This document shows positions 1 through 4,975 of a DNA stretch of 7,184 nucleotides, in pieces (position 1 is the stretch's first letter; each line of letters opens with the position of its first letter). The notes beneath the pieces are model-generated. The model was given only the letters and a program-made list of their open reading frames with translations. It made no database searches and had not been told where the DNA came from. This DNA is from an uncultured Rhodoferax sp. GTDB taxonomy: Bacteria; Pseudomonadota; Gammaproteobacteria; Burkholderiales; Burkholderiaceae_C. The DNA lies in contig CAKZJN010000227.1 in the NCBI GenBank assembly GCA_936943465.1, forward strand, positions 1 to 7,184, written 5' to 3'. The position numbers were made by a program, and so were the translations under genes.

Positions 1-515
1 CTTTGCAGCATCATGACCACTTCGTTGCTGTAGGCGGGCAGGGTGCGGCGCATGGCGCTGGGCAACACCACCCGCCACATAACCTGGATTCGGCTCATGC
101 CAAAGGCCTGCGCGGCTTCAATTTCACCGGCATTGGTTTCGCGGATGGCACCGGCCAGCATTTCGGCGGTGTAGCCGGCGGTATTCAGCCCGAAGGCCAG
201 CAGCGCGCAAAAGAACGGCTCTTTAAAGTGCGTCCAGGGCCAGACGTCATCCCAGCGCGCCTGAATCCATTCGAGCTGGCCCAGGCCGTAATAAATCAGG
301 TACACCTGAATCAGCAGCGGCGTGCCGCGCACCACGTAGGTATAGGCACCCACGATCCAGCGCAAAGGTGCCCAGGGGCCGGTGAGGGCCAGCGCAAAAA
401 TCAGCGCCAGCACCGCGCCAATACCCAGCGAGGAAAACAGCAGGCCGAGCGTGGTCAGAATGCCGTTGCCATACAGCGCCAGGTTCTGCGGCTCAAAAAT
501 GACCGACCACTTCAT
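1..515 (-). CDS. hisM: HisM-type amino-acid ABC transporter inner-membrane permease (3' end cut by window edge)
   Basis: One of the two membrane subunits of a polar/basic amino-acid ABC importer. The 171 visible residues start MKWSVIFEPQ and contain the first hydrophobic helix (about 15-45), the His/Glu/Gln/Arg permease signature YVVRGTPLLIQVYLIYYG (about 60-77), a further membrane segment (about 101-125), and the EAA loop that docks the ATPase (EIEAAQAFGM, 131-140, followed by LPSA). The stretch LPAYSNEVVMML (159-170) closely matches E. coli HisM from memory. Family members are about 230-240 residues, so roughly the last 60 are missing to the left. The start is fixed by an ATGA overlap with the stop of hisQ, and no separate Shine-Dalgarno is needed if the two are translationally coupled. 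The hisP-like ATPase gene is expected just beyond the edge but is not seen. The permease family is certain; HisM rather than ArtM is likely from the hisJ-hisQ context. Confidence 0.92.
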   Translation of the reverse strand, partial: MKWSVIFEPQNLALYGNGILTTLGLLFSSLGIGAVLALIFALALTGPWAPLRWIVGAYTYVVRGTPLLIQVYLIYYGLGQLEWIQARWDDVWPWTHFKEPFFCALLAFGLNTAGYTAEMLAGAIRETNAGEIEAAQAFGMSRIQVMWRVVLPSAMRRTLPAYSNEVVMMLQ

Positions 516-1198
516 AGCGCACCCCGCTTCACGCCCATGCTGTAGCGCTCGTTTACCTTGCGCAGCGCATACAGCGAGACCGAGGTGTAAATCAGGAACA
601 GGGCGCCGGTGAACATAAAGAAGGCAAACGGCGAGCGGGTGGCCGCACTGGCCTGCTTGGCCAGGTAGGTCATTTCTTTCAGGCCGATCAGGCTGACCAG
701 CGCCGTGGCCTTGATCAGGACCAGCCAGTTATTGGTAAAGCTGGGCAGGGCGTAACGCACCATCTGGGGTGCGGTAATGCGAATAAAGGTTTGCACCCGG
801 CCCATGCCAAAGGCCCAGGCGGCCTCCATCTGGCCCTTGGGAATCGAGAGAATGGCACCGCGGAACGACTCCGTCATGTAGGCACCGTAAATGAAACCGA
901 TGGTGAGCACCCCGGCGGCAAAGGGGTTGATATCGACCGAGGCTTTGCTGCCCATGAGTTCCAGCAAATGGTTCAGCCCGATGGTTCCGCCGTAAAACAC
1001 CAGCAGCATGACCACCAGATCGGGGATGCCGCGAATCACGGTGGTGTACACCGTGGCAATGGCAACCAGCATGCGGTTGCCGGAGAGTTTGGCCGCCGCA
1101 CCCAGCAGACCCAGCACGATAGACACCAGCAGCGCAGCCAGTGACACACCGACGGTGAGCACCGAGCCCTGCAAAATTGCAACGTAATAGGCGTTCAT
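512..1198 (-). CDS. hisQ: HisQ-type amino-acid ABC transporter inner-membrane permease
   Basis: Complete 228-residue permease that pairs with HisM to form the transmembrane pore. Visible features are helix 1 (about 8-35), the signature TTVIRGIPDLVVMLLVFYG (52-70), GFIYGAYMTESFRGA (101-115), the EAA cytoplasmic loop (QMEAAWAFGMGR, 123-134) and a last helix near 192-212. The C-terminus NERYSMGVKRGAL resembles the RYSVGVKR ending of E. coli HisQ, which favours hisQ over artQ. The length is normal for the family. Its TGA overlaps the hisM ATG by 4 bp. It is separated from hisJ by 72 bp containing a strong stem-loop. No good Shine-Dalgarno is visible before this ATG (the minus-strand bases read TCTGCCCACCC), so initiation may be weak, consistent with low permease and high binding-protein stoichiometry. 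Confidence 0.93.
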   Translation of the reverse strand: MNAYYVAILQGSVLTVGVSLAALLVSIVLGLLGAAAKLSGNRMLVAIATVYTTVIRGIPDLVVMLLVFYGGTIGLNHLLELMGSKASVDINPFAAGVLTIGFIYGAYMTESFRGAILSIPKGQMEAAWAFGMGRVQTFIRITAPQMVRYALPSFTNNWLVLIKATALVSLIGLKEMTYLAKQASAATRSPFAFFMFTGALFLIYTSVSLYALRKVNERYSMGVKRGAL

Positions 1199-1222
1199 GG
1201 GTGGGCAGATGAAAGCATAAAG

Positions 1223-1255
1223 AACGACAGCGCGCTGGTTTGGCGCGCTGTCGTT
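1223..1255 (-). terminator. hisJ-hisQ intercistronic stem-loop (attenuating terminator or 3'-end stabiliser)
   Basis: The left arm 1223-1235 (AACGACAGCGCGC) and right arm 1243-1255 (GCGCGCTGTCGTT) are perfect 13-bp reverse complements around a 7-nt loop. On the minus strand the stem ends in GTT and is followed by CTTTATGCTTTC, which is T-rich but not an uninterrupted T-run, so termination would be partial. It starts 15 bp past the hisJ stop. Hairpins at this position are known in hisJ-hisQ and malE-malF type operons, where they stabilise the binding-protein message and reduce downstream expression. The plus strand shows no T-tract after the stem, so a terminator role in that direction is unlikely. 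Confidence 0.75.
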
Positions 1256-1270
1256 AGTGAGGCCGGCTGA

Positions 1271-2110
1271 TTACTCGCCGTAAACGTCGATGTTGTACTT
1301 GGCAAAGTACTTGTCGTTCAGGGTCTTGTAGGTGCCGTTGCCACGGATTGCCTTGATGGCTTCGTTCAACTCGCCCTTGAGCTTGTCTTCACCCTTGCGC
1401 AGTGCAATGCCAGCGCCGTAACCGAAGTACTTCGGATCCTTCAGGTCCGCGCCCACCAGGGTGTATTTTTCGCCTTCGGGCTTGGAGAGGAAACCACCGG
1501 TAACTTCCATGTAGTCAGCCACGGTGCCGTCCAGACGGCCGGACTTGATGTCCAGGTAGACCTGGTCTTGCGCTTCGTAGGAGTTGACCACCACACCGGC
1601 GGGCTTGAGGTCACCCATGGCGTATTTTTCTTGCGTGCTGCCCTTCAGAACACCGATTTTCTTGCCCTTGATGGAGGCCACGTCGGTGAACTTGACGGTC
1701 TTCTTCAGCACGATGCGGCTGGGGGTGTTGTAGTACTTGTCGGTGAAGTCGACTTCCTTCATGCGCTCATCGGTGATGGACATGGAGGAGATGATGACGT
1801 CGTACTTCTTGGCGTTCAGGCCGGGGATCATGCTGTCCCAGACTTGTTCGACAAATTCGCACTTGCGCTTGATCTGCTCGCACAGGGCGTTGGCAATGTC
1901 CACGTCAAAGCCGGTGGGCTTGCCGTCGGCGGTCTTGAAGGTGAAGGGCTCATAGGTCGGGTCAATCGCGACCTTGAGAGGAGCAGCTTCAGCGGCGGGC
2001 GCAGAAGCTACAGGGGCTGCTGCGGGTGCAGCAGGAGCGGCGGCTTCTTCTTTTTTGCCGCAAGCAACGAGGACGGAGGCAGCAGCCAGTGTCAAAAGCA
2101 GTTTCTTCAT
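1271..2110 (-). CDS. hisJ: HisJ/ArgT-type amino-acid-binding lipoprotein of an ABC importer
   Basis: Solute-binding protein (bacterial family 3) that would deliver histidine, lysine, arginine or ornithine to HisQM. It has 279 residues. Residues 1-17 form a lipoprotein signal (MKKLLLTLAAASVLVAC, lipobox LVAC, lipidated Cys17). Residues 18-44 form an Ala/Pro linker. The fold begins at LKVAIDPTYEPF. Ligand residues known in HisJ/LAO protein appear to be kept: Asp50 and Tyr53 (DPTYEPF), Ser108, Ser109 and Ser111 (SSMSIT), Arg116 and Asp199. Asp50 supports a basic side chain. Cys77 and Cys84 keep the LC-x6-C spacing of the HisJ disulfide. The C-terminus IDVYGE resembles FDVYGG of HisJ. The ATG at 2110 is chosen because it starts the signal peptide and has AAAGGAAA 4 nt upstream; an extension to 2194 would bury the signal sequence. 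Confidence 0.93.
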   Translation of the reverse strand: MKKLLLTLAAASVLVACGKKEEAAAPAAPAAAPVASAPAAEAAPLKVAIDPTYEPFTFKTADGKPTGFDVDIANALCEQIKRKCEFVEQVWDSMIPGLNAKKYDVIISSMSITDERMKEVDFTDKYYNTPSRIVLKKTVKFTDVASIKGKKIGVLKGSTQEKYAMGDLKPAGVVVNSYEAQDQVYLDIKSGRLDGTVADYMEVTGGFLSKPEGEKYTLVGADLKDPKYFGYGAGIALRKGEDKLKGELNEAIKAIRGNGTYKTLNDKYFAKYNIDVYGE

Positions 2111-2114
2111 TGAG

Positions 2115-2122
2115 TTTCCTTT
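2115..2122 (-). promoter_or_regulatory. hisJ ribosome binding site
   Basis: The minus strand reads AAAGGAAACTCA before ATG 2110. The AAGGA core sits about 7 nt from the start codon. It fixes the hisJ start at the lipoprotein signal and is clearly better than anything preceding hisQ. Confidence 0.8.
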
Positions 2123-2129
2123 TGTGTAC

Positions 2130-2145
2130 CCGCAGTCGCCTGCGG
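2130..2145 (-). promoter_or_regulatory. 5'-leader hairpin with GNRA tetraloop upstream of hisJ
   Basis: On the minus strand CCGCAG (2145-2140) and CTGCGG (2135-2130) form a perfect 6-bp stem closed by GCGA, a GNRA-type tetraloop. It lies 7 nt upstream of the hisJ Shine-Dalgarno. If transcription starts further upstream, it would be a stable element of the hisJ leader. Its function is unknown; message stabilisation or spacing of the ribosome site are possible. Confidence 0.45.
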
Positions 2146-2307
2146 CGAAGGTTAATTGGATTGGAAATTTGATTCTACGGGCCAAACCACGCAATTTTGG
2201 TGCCTGCCGGATCTAAGCTCTCGGGGTTTACACGGTGCCACTTGTTGGTGCAAGAGGACTTTTGTGAGGGCGCAAAAGTATCCTTTCCCTCTGCCATGGC
2301 TTGTTGA

Positions 2308-2339
2308 AGCCCGTACACTTCCGGGCTAATTCCCCCCGG
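2308..2339 (+). promoter_or_regulatory. Two mutually exclusive small stem-loops ahead of ygiQ
   Basis: AGCCCG (2308-2313) pairs perfectly with CGGGCT (2322-2327) around an 8-nt loop. CCGGG (2321-2325) can instead pair with CCCGG (2335-2339), ending 8 nt before ATG 2348. The central CGGG is shared, so only one stem can form at a time. No Shine-Dalgarno is visible in the C-rich bases before the start. The stems are short and may be chance in GC-rich DNA. Confidence 0.25.
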
Positions 2340-2347
2340 TATCCTTG

Positions 2348-4717
2348 ATGAACGCCCCCCTCGACGTCTCCTTTTTCGCGCGCGCCGCCAAACCGCTGTC
2401 CAGCTACCGCAAGTACTGGGCGGCCCGTTTTGGCACGGCTCCGTTCCTGCCGATGAGCCGCGCCGAGATGGACAAACTGGGCTGGGACAGTTGCGACGTG
2501 ATCCTGGTGACCGGCGACGCGTACGTCGACCACCCCAGCTTCGGCATGGCCGTGATCGGACGCATGTTGGAGGCGCAGGGCTTTCGGGTTGGCATCATCG
2601 CCCAGCCGGACTGGACCAGCGCCGAGGCCTTCAAGGCGCTGGGCAAGCCCAACCTGTTCTGGGGCGTGACCGCGGGCAACATGGATTCCATGATCAACCG
2701 CTACACGGCGGACCGCAAGATCCGCAGCGATGACGCCTACACGCCCGGTGACGTGGCCGGCAAGCGGCCCGACCGCGCCGCCATTGTGTACAGCCAGCGC
2801 TGCCGTGAAGCCTATAAGGATGTACCGCTGATTCTGGGCGGCATCGAAGGCAGCCTGCGCCGCATCGCCCATTACGACTACTGGAGCGACAAAGTGCGCC
2901 GCTCTATCGTGGTGGATGCCAAGTGCGACCTGCTGCTGTACGGCAACGCCGAGCGGGCGCTGGTTGAAATCGCGCACCGTTTGGCGGCACGCGAGCCGGT
3001 GGAGCAGATCACGGACGTGCGGGGCACCGCTTTTGTGCGTCGCCCGGACGATGAAACGGGCAAGGGCTGGTTTGAGATTGACTCCACGACGGTGGACGAG
3101 CCGGGTCGGGTCGAGGCCCATGTCAACCCCTACATGACCACCAGCGAGCAGGCCAGCCAGCAAGGCGGCACTTGTTCTAAAGAAGACGATGCCAAGCTTG
3201 TGGCAGTGGCAGCCGAACAGGCGGGCGCTGCGACCGCACCGCTGACTTTTCACCCCAACCCGGCGCTCAAGGCCAAGCTCAAGGTGCCTCCGCGCGATCG
3301 ATCGGTGATTCGCCTGCCCAGCTACGAACAGGTCAAGAGCGATCCGGTGCTGTACGCCCACGCCAACCGCGTGCTGCACCTGGAAACCAACCCCGGCAAC
3401 GCCCGTGCCCTGGTGCAGGCGCACGGCGAGGGCACCACGGCGCGGGACGTCTGGATCAACCCGCCGCCGATTCCGCTGACCACCGCCGAGATGGACCTGG
3501 TGTTTGACCTGCCGTATGCGCGCAGCCCGCATCCTGCTTATGCCGATGAAAACGGCAGCCACGATGGTGCGACCAAGATCCCCGCGTGGGAAATGATCCG
3601 CTTCAGCATCAACATCATGCGCGGCTGCTTTGGCGGTTGCACGTTTTGCTCCATTACCGAGCACGAGGGCCGCATCATCCAGAGCCGCTCGGAAGACTCG
3701 GTGATCAAGGAAATTGAAGACATCCGCGACAAGGTGAAGGGCTTCACCGGCACTATTTCAGATTTGGGCGGCCCCACCGCCAATATGTACCGCCTGGGTT
3801 GCCGCAGCCCCGAGATTGAAGCCGCCTGCCGCAAGCCGAGCTGCGTGTTCCCCGGCATCTGCCAGAACCTCACCACCGACCACGGCCCGCTGATCAAGAT
3901 GTACCGGCGGGGCCGGGCGCTCAAGGGCATCAAAAAAATTCTGATTGGCTCCGGCCTGCGCTACGACCTGGCCGTTAAGAGCCCGGAATACGTCAAGGAA
4001 CTGGTGCAGCACCATGTGGGCGGCTACCTCAAGATTGCGCCCGAGCACACCGAAACCGGCCCGCTGTCGAAAATGATGAAGCCGGGCATTGGCTCCTACG
4101 ACAAGTTCAAACAGCTTTTCGACAAGTATTCGGAAGAGGCGGGCAAGAAACAGTTCCTGGTGCCGTACTTCATCGCTGCCCACCCCGGCACCACCGATGA
4201 AGACATGATGAACCTGGCCGTGTGGCTGAAGAAAAACGGCTTTCGCGCTGACCAGGTGCAAACCTTCTACCCGAGCCCCATGGCCACGGCCACCGCTATG
4301 TACCACTCGGGACGCAACACGTTGCGCCGCGTGCACCGGCAAGCCGAGACGGACGACGAAACCGTGGACATCGTGCGCGGGGAAAAACGGCGTCGGTTGC
4401 ACAAGGCCTTTCTGCGCTACCACGACCCCAACAACTGGCCCCTGCTGCGCGAAGCACTCAAGGCCATGGGCCGCGCCGACCTGATCGGCAATGGCAAGCA
4501 CCACCTGATTCCCACCTTCCAGCCGCTCGGCGACGGCGGCTACCAGAGCGCCCGCAAGAAAAACTCAACGCAGGCGGTGGCCCAACCCGCGGCAACCAAG
4601 GTCAAACCCGGTGCGCGGCCAATGGCGCAGCCCGTGAAAGGCAGGGTGCTGACGCAGCACACCGGCCTGCCGCCCCGCGCAACGGGGGCAGGTAAGGCAC
4701 GGCGTAAACCGGGTTGA
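2348..4717 (+). CDS. ygiQ: YgiQ family radical SAM protein
   Basis: Complete 789-residue cytoplasmic radical-SAM protein of the YgiQ (UPF0313) family; its substrate and reaction are not established. The N-terminal radical-SAM-associated domain (about 1-250) includes APFLPMSRAEMDKLGWDSC and VTGDAYVDHPSFGM, which match E. coli YgiQ almost word for word. A variable low-complexity linker follows (about 260-315). The core has GCFGGCTFCSITEH with Cys427, Cys431 and Cys434 in the Cx3Cx2C pattern that holds the 4Fe-4S cluster, and later YLKIAPEHTE, AAHPGTTDEDM and FYPSPMATATAMY. A DUF3362-like C-terminal region follows, ending in a basic Pro/Ala/Lys tail (about 740-789). ATG 2348 is preferred over TTG 2345 because it gives the same protein with a normal start codon. 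Neither has a clear Shine-Dalgarno. It is divergent from hisJ, and no terminator is visible after its TGA. Confidence 0.95.
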   Translation: MNAPLDVSFFARAAKPLSSYRKYWAARFGTAPFLPMSRAEMDKLGWDSCDVILVTGDAYVDHPSFGMAVIGRMLEAQGFRVGIIAQPDWTSAEAFKALGKPNLFWGVTAGNMDSMINRYTADRKIRSDDAYTPGDVAGKRPDRAAIVYSQRCREAYKDVPLILGGIEGSLRRIAHYDYWSDKVRRSIVVDAKCDLLLYGNAERALVEIAHRLAAREPVEQITDVRGTAFVRRPDDETGKGWFEIDSTTVDEPGRVEAHVNPYMTTSEQASQQGGTCSKEDDAKLVAVAAEQAGAATAPLTFHPNPALKAKLKVPPRDRSVIRLPSYEQVKSDPVLYAHANRVLHLETNPGNARALVQAHGEGTTARDVWINPPPIPLTTAEMDLVFDLPYARSPHPAYADENGSHDGATKIPAWEMIRFSINIMRGCFGGCTFCSITEHEGRIIQSRSEDSVIKEIEDIRDKVKGFTGTISDLGGPTANMYRLGCRSPEIEAACRKPSCVFPGICQNLTTDHGPLIKMYRRGRALKGIKKILIGSGLRYDLAVKSPEYVKELVQHHVGGYLKIAPEHTETGPLSKMMKPGIGSYDKFKQLFDKYSEEAGKKQFLVPYFIAAHPGTTDEDMMNLAVWLKKNGFRADQVQTFYPSPMATATAMYHSGRNTLRRVHRQAETDDETVDIVRGEKRRRLHKAFLRYHDPNNWPLLREALKAMGRADLIGNGKHHLIPTFQPLGDGGYQSARKKNSTQAVAQPAATKVKPGARPMAQPVKGRVLTQHTGLPPRATGAGKARRKPG

Positions 4718-4849
4718 ACTTGCACCAGCATGCCGGCATCCGCAACATGGATTTGTCGAGCGGCTGCGGCTGGCCCAGTCGGCTTGAAATGAGGCGGTTC
4801 TGCATTTTGCGGACCGTGGCCGCCCCCTAGCGCGCAAGTCGCCGGGAAA

Positions 4850-4865
4850 GTAAGCTAGAGCTTAC
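4850..4865. promoter_or_regulatory. 16-bp palindrome abutting the Shine-Dalgarno (operator or RNA hairpin)
   Basis: GTAAGCTAGAGCTTAC consists of two perfect 7-bp arms (4850-4856 and 4859-4865) around AG. As RNA it could fold as a 6-bp stem with a UAGA tetraloop. The right arm is immediately followed by GGAGG at 4866, so a protein bound to the DNA, or the folded RNA, would sit directly against the ribosome binding site of the small ORF. No family is recognised. Confidence 0.6.
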
Positions 4866-4870
4866 GGAGG
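4866..4870 (+). promoter_or_regulatory. Strong Shine-Dalgarno for the small ORF
   Basis: GGAGG, followed by a 9-nt A-rich spacer to ATG 4880, is the best ribosome binding site in the window. It serves the 31-codon ORF, while the large gene starting at 4972 has none of comparable quality. This is the main reason for calling the small ORF real. Confidence 0.8.
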
Positions 4871-4879
4871 GATAAAAAA

Positions 4880-4975
4880 ATGACCCAACTGAAAAAGCAA
4901 TTTGAATTCAAACAAGGCCTATGGAGCCGGGTGGGGCCGGTTCGGTCGGCAGGCATGGTGGGCGCCATCCTATGA
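4880..4975 (+). CDS. 31-residue small ORF or leader peptide coupled to the c-di-GMP gene
   Basis: No known family is recognised. The peptide starts MTQLKKQFEFKQGLWSR and ends SAGMVGAIL. Its first half is basic and polar, and its short Gly/Ala-rich end is too weak to be a membrane helix. Support is positional: a GGAGG with 9-nt spacing before the ATG, and a TGA (4973-4975) that overlaps the ATG (4972-4974) of the following gene as ATGA. Such overlaps normally mean that ribosomes ending the first ORF reinitiate on the second. It may therefore be a leader that sets translation of the PAS-GGDEF-EAL protein, a small partner protein, or a vestigial N-terminal exchange. It contains no run of one amino acid that would suggest ribosome-stalling attenuation. 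A shadow ORF on the opposite strand crosses the region but lacks comparable signals. Confidence 0.6.
   Translation: MTQLKKQFEFKQGLWSRVGPVRSAGMVGAIL

Larger units (their letters stand above)
2111..2347. promoter_or_regulatory. Divergent intergenic region between hisJ and ygiQ
   Basis: These 237 bp must carry the leftward hisJ promoter and probably the rightward ygiQ promoter. An AT-rich stretch at 2151-2177 holds a minus-strand TAGAAT (2177-2172), one mismatch from the sigma-70 -10 box, but no convincing -35 stands 16-18 nt upstream. TGGTGC occurs twice in direct orientation (2198-2203 and 2246-2251). The ygiQ side has only weak sigma-70 resemblance (TTGTTG at 2301, GCTAAT at 2325). No gene was found in it. 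Confidence 0.5.
4718..4879 (+). other. Intergenic leader between ygiQ and the c-di-GMP gene
   Basis: 162 bp without a supported gene apart from the elements listed next to it. It contains the perfect 10-bp palindrome ATGCCGGCAT (4730-4739) shortly after the ygiQ stop, but with no T-run, so it is not a convincing terminator. TTGAAA (4784-4789) resembles a -35 box, but no -10 stands at 16-18 nt. The downstream end carries the palindrome and Shine-Dalgarno of the small ORF. Whether transcription starts here or reads through from ygiQ cannot be decided. Confidence 0.5.

Noticed and set aside
3..545. 180-codon plus-strand open frame opposite hisM
   Set aside because: Antisense to an obvious permease with EAA motif; composition is typical of shadow translation (Gln/His/Arg/Gly).
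2111..2194. Upstream extension of the hisJ reading frame to 2194
   Set aside because: It would place 28 residues ahead of a perfect lipoprotein signal peptide and ignore the AAAGGAAA Shine-Dalgarno at 2115-2122.
2225..2240. Possible minus-strand sigma-54 promoter (TGGCAC at 2240-2235)
   Set aside because: The -24 half is perfect but the -12 half reads AAACC instead of TTGCA, so the GG-N10-GC rule fails.
2228..3664. Long open frame (478 codons) on the minus strand opposite ygiQ
   Set aside because: It is antisense to a certain gene, rich in Arg/His/Ala/Gly as expected for a shadow in GC-rich DNA, and has no recognisable motif.
3758..4504. 248-codon minus-strand open frame inside ygiQ
   Set aside because: Shadow of the ygiQ reading frame; it covers the most conserved part of the radical-SAM core and has no domain signal.
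4730..4739. ATGCCGGCAT palindrome as ygiQ terminator
   Set aside because: There is no loop space for a stable hairpin beyond 3 bp and no T-run follows.
4718..4879. c-di-GMP riboswitch (GEMM type) ahead of the GGDEF-EAL gene
   Set aside because: It would fit the gene, but the conserved GEMM-I segments I know (such as GACGCAAAGC and its partner) are not present.
4921..4971. In-frame ATG 4921 as start of the PAS-GGDEF-EAL protein
   Set aside because: The only AAGG lies about 3 nt from it, too close, and the added residues are Gly/Arg-rich and do not resemble PAS sequence; the ATGA overlap at 4972 is more natural.
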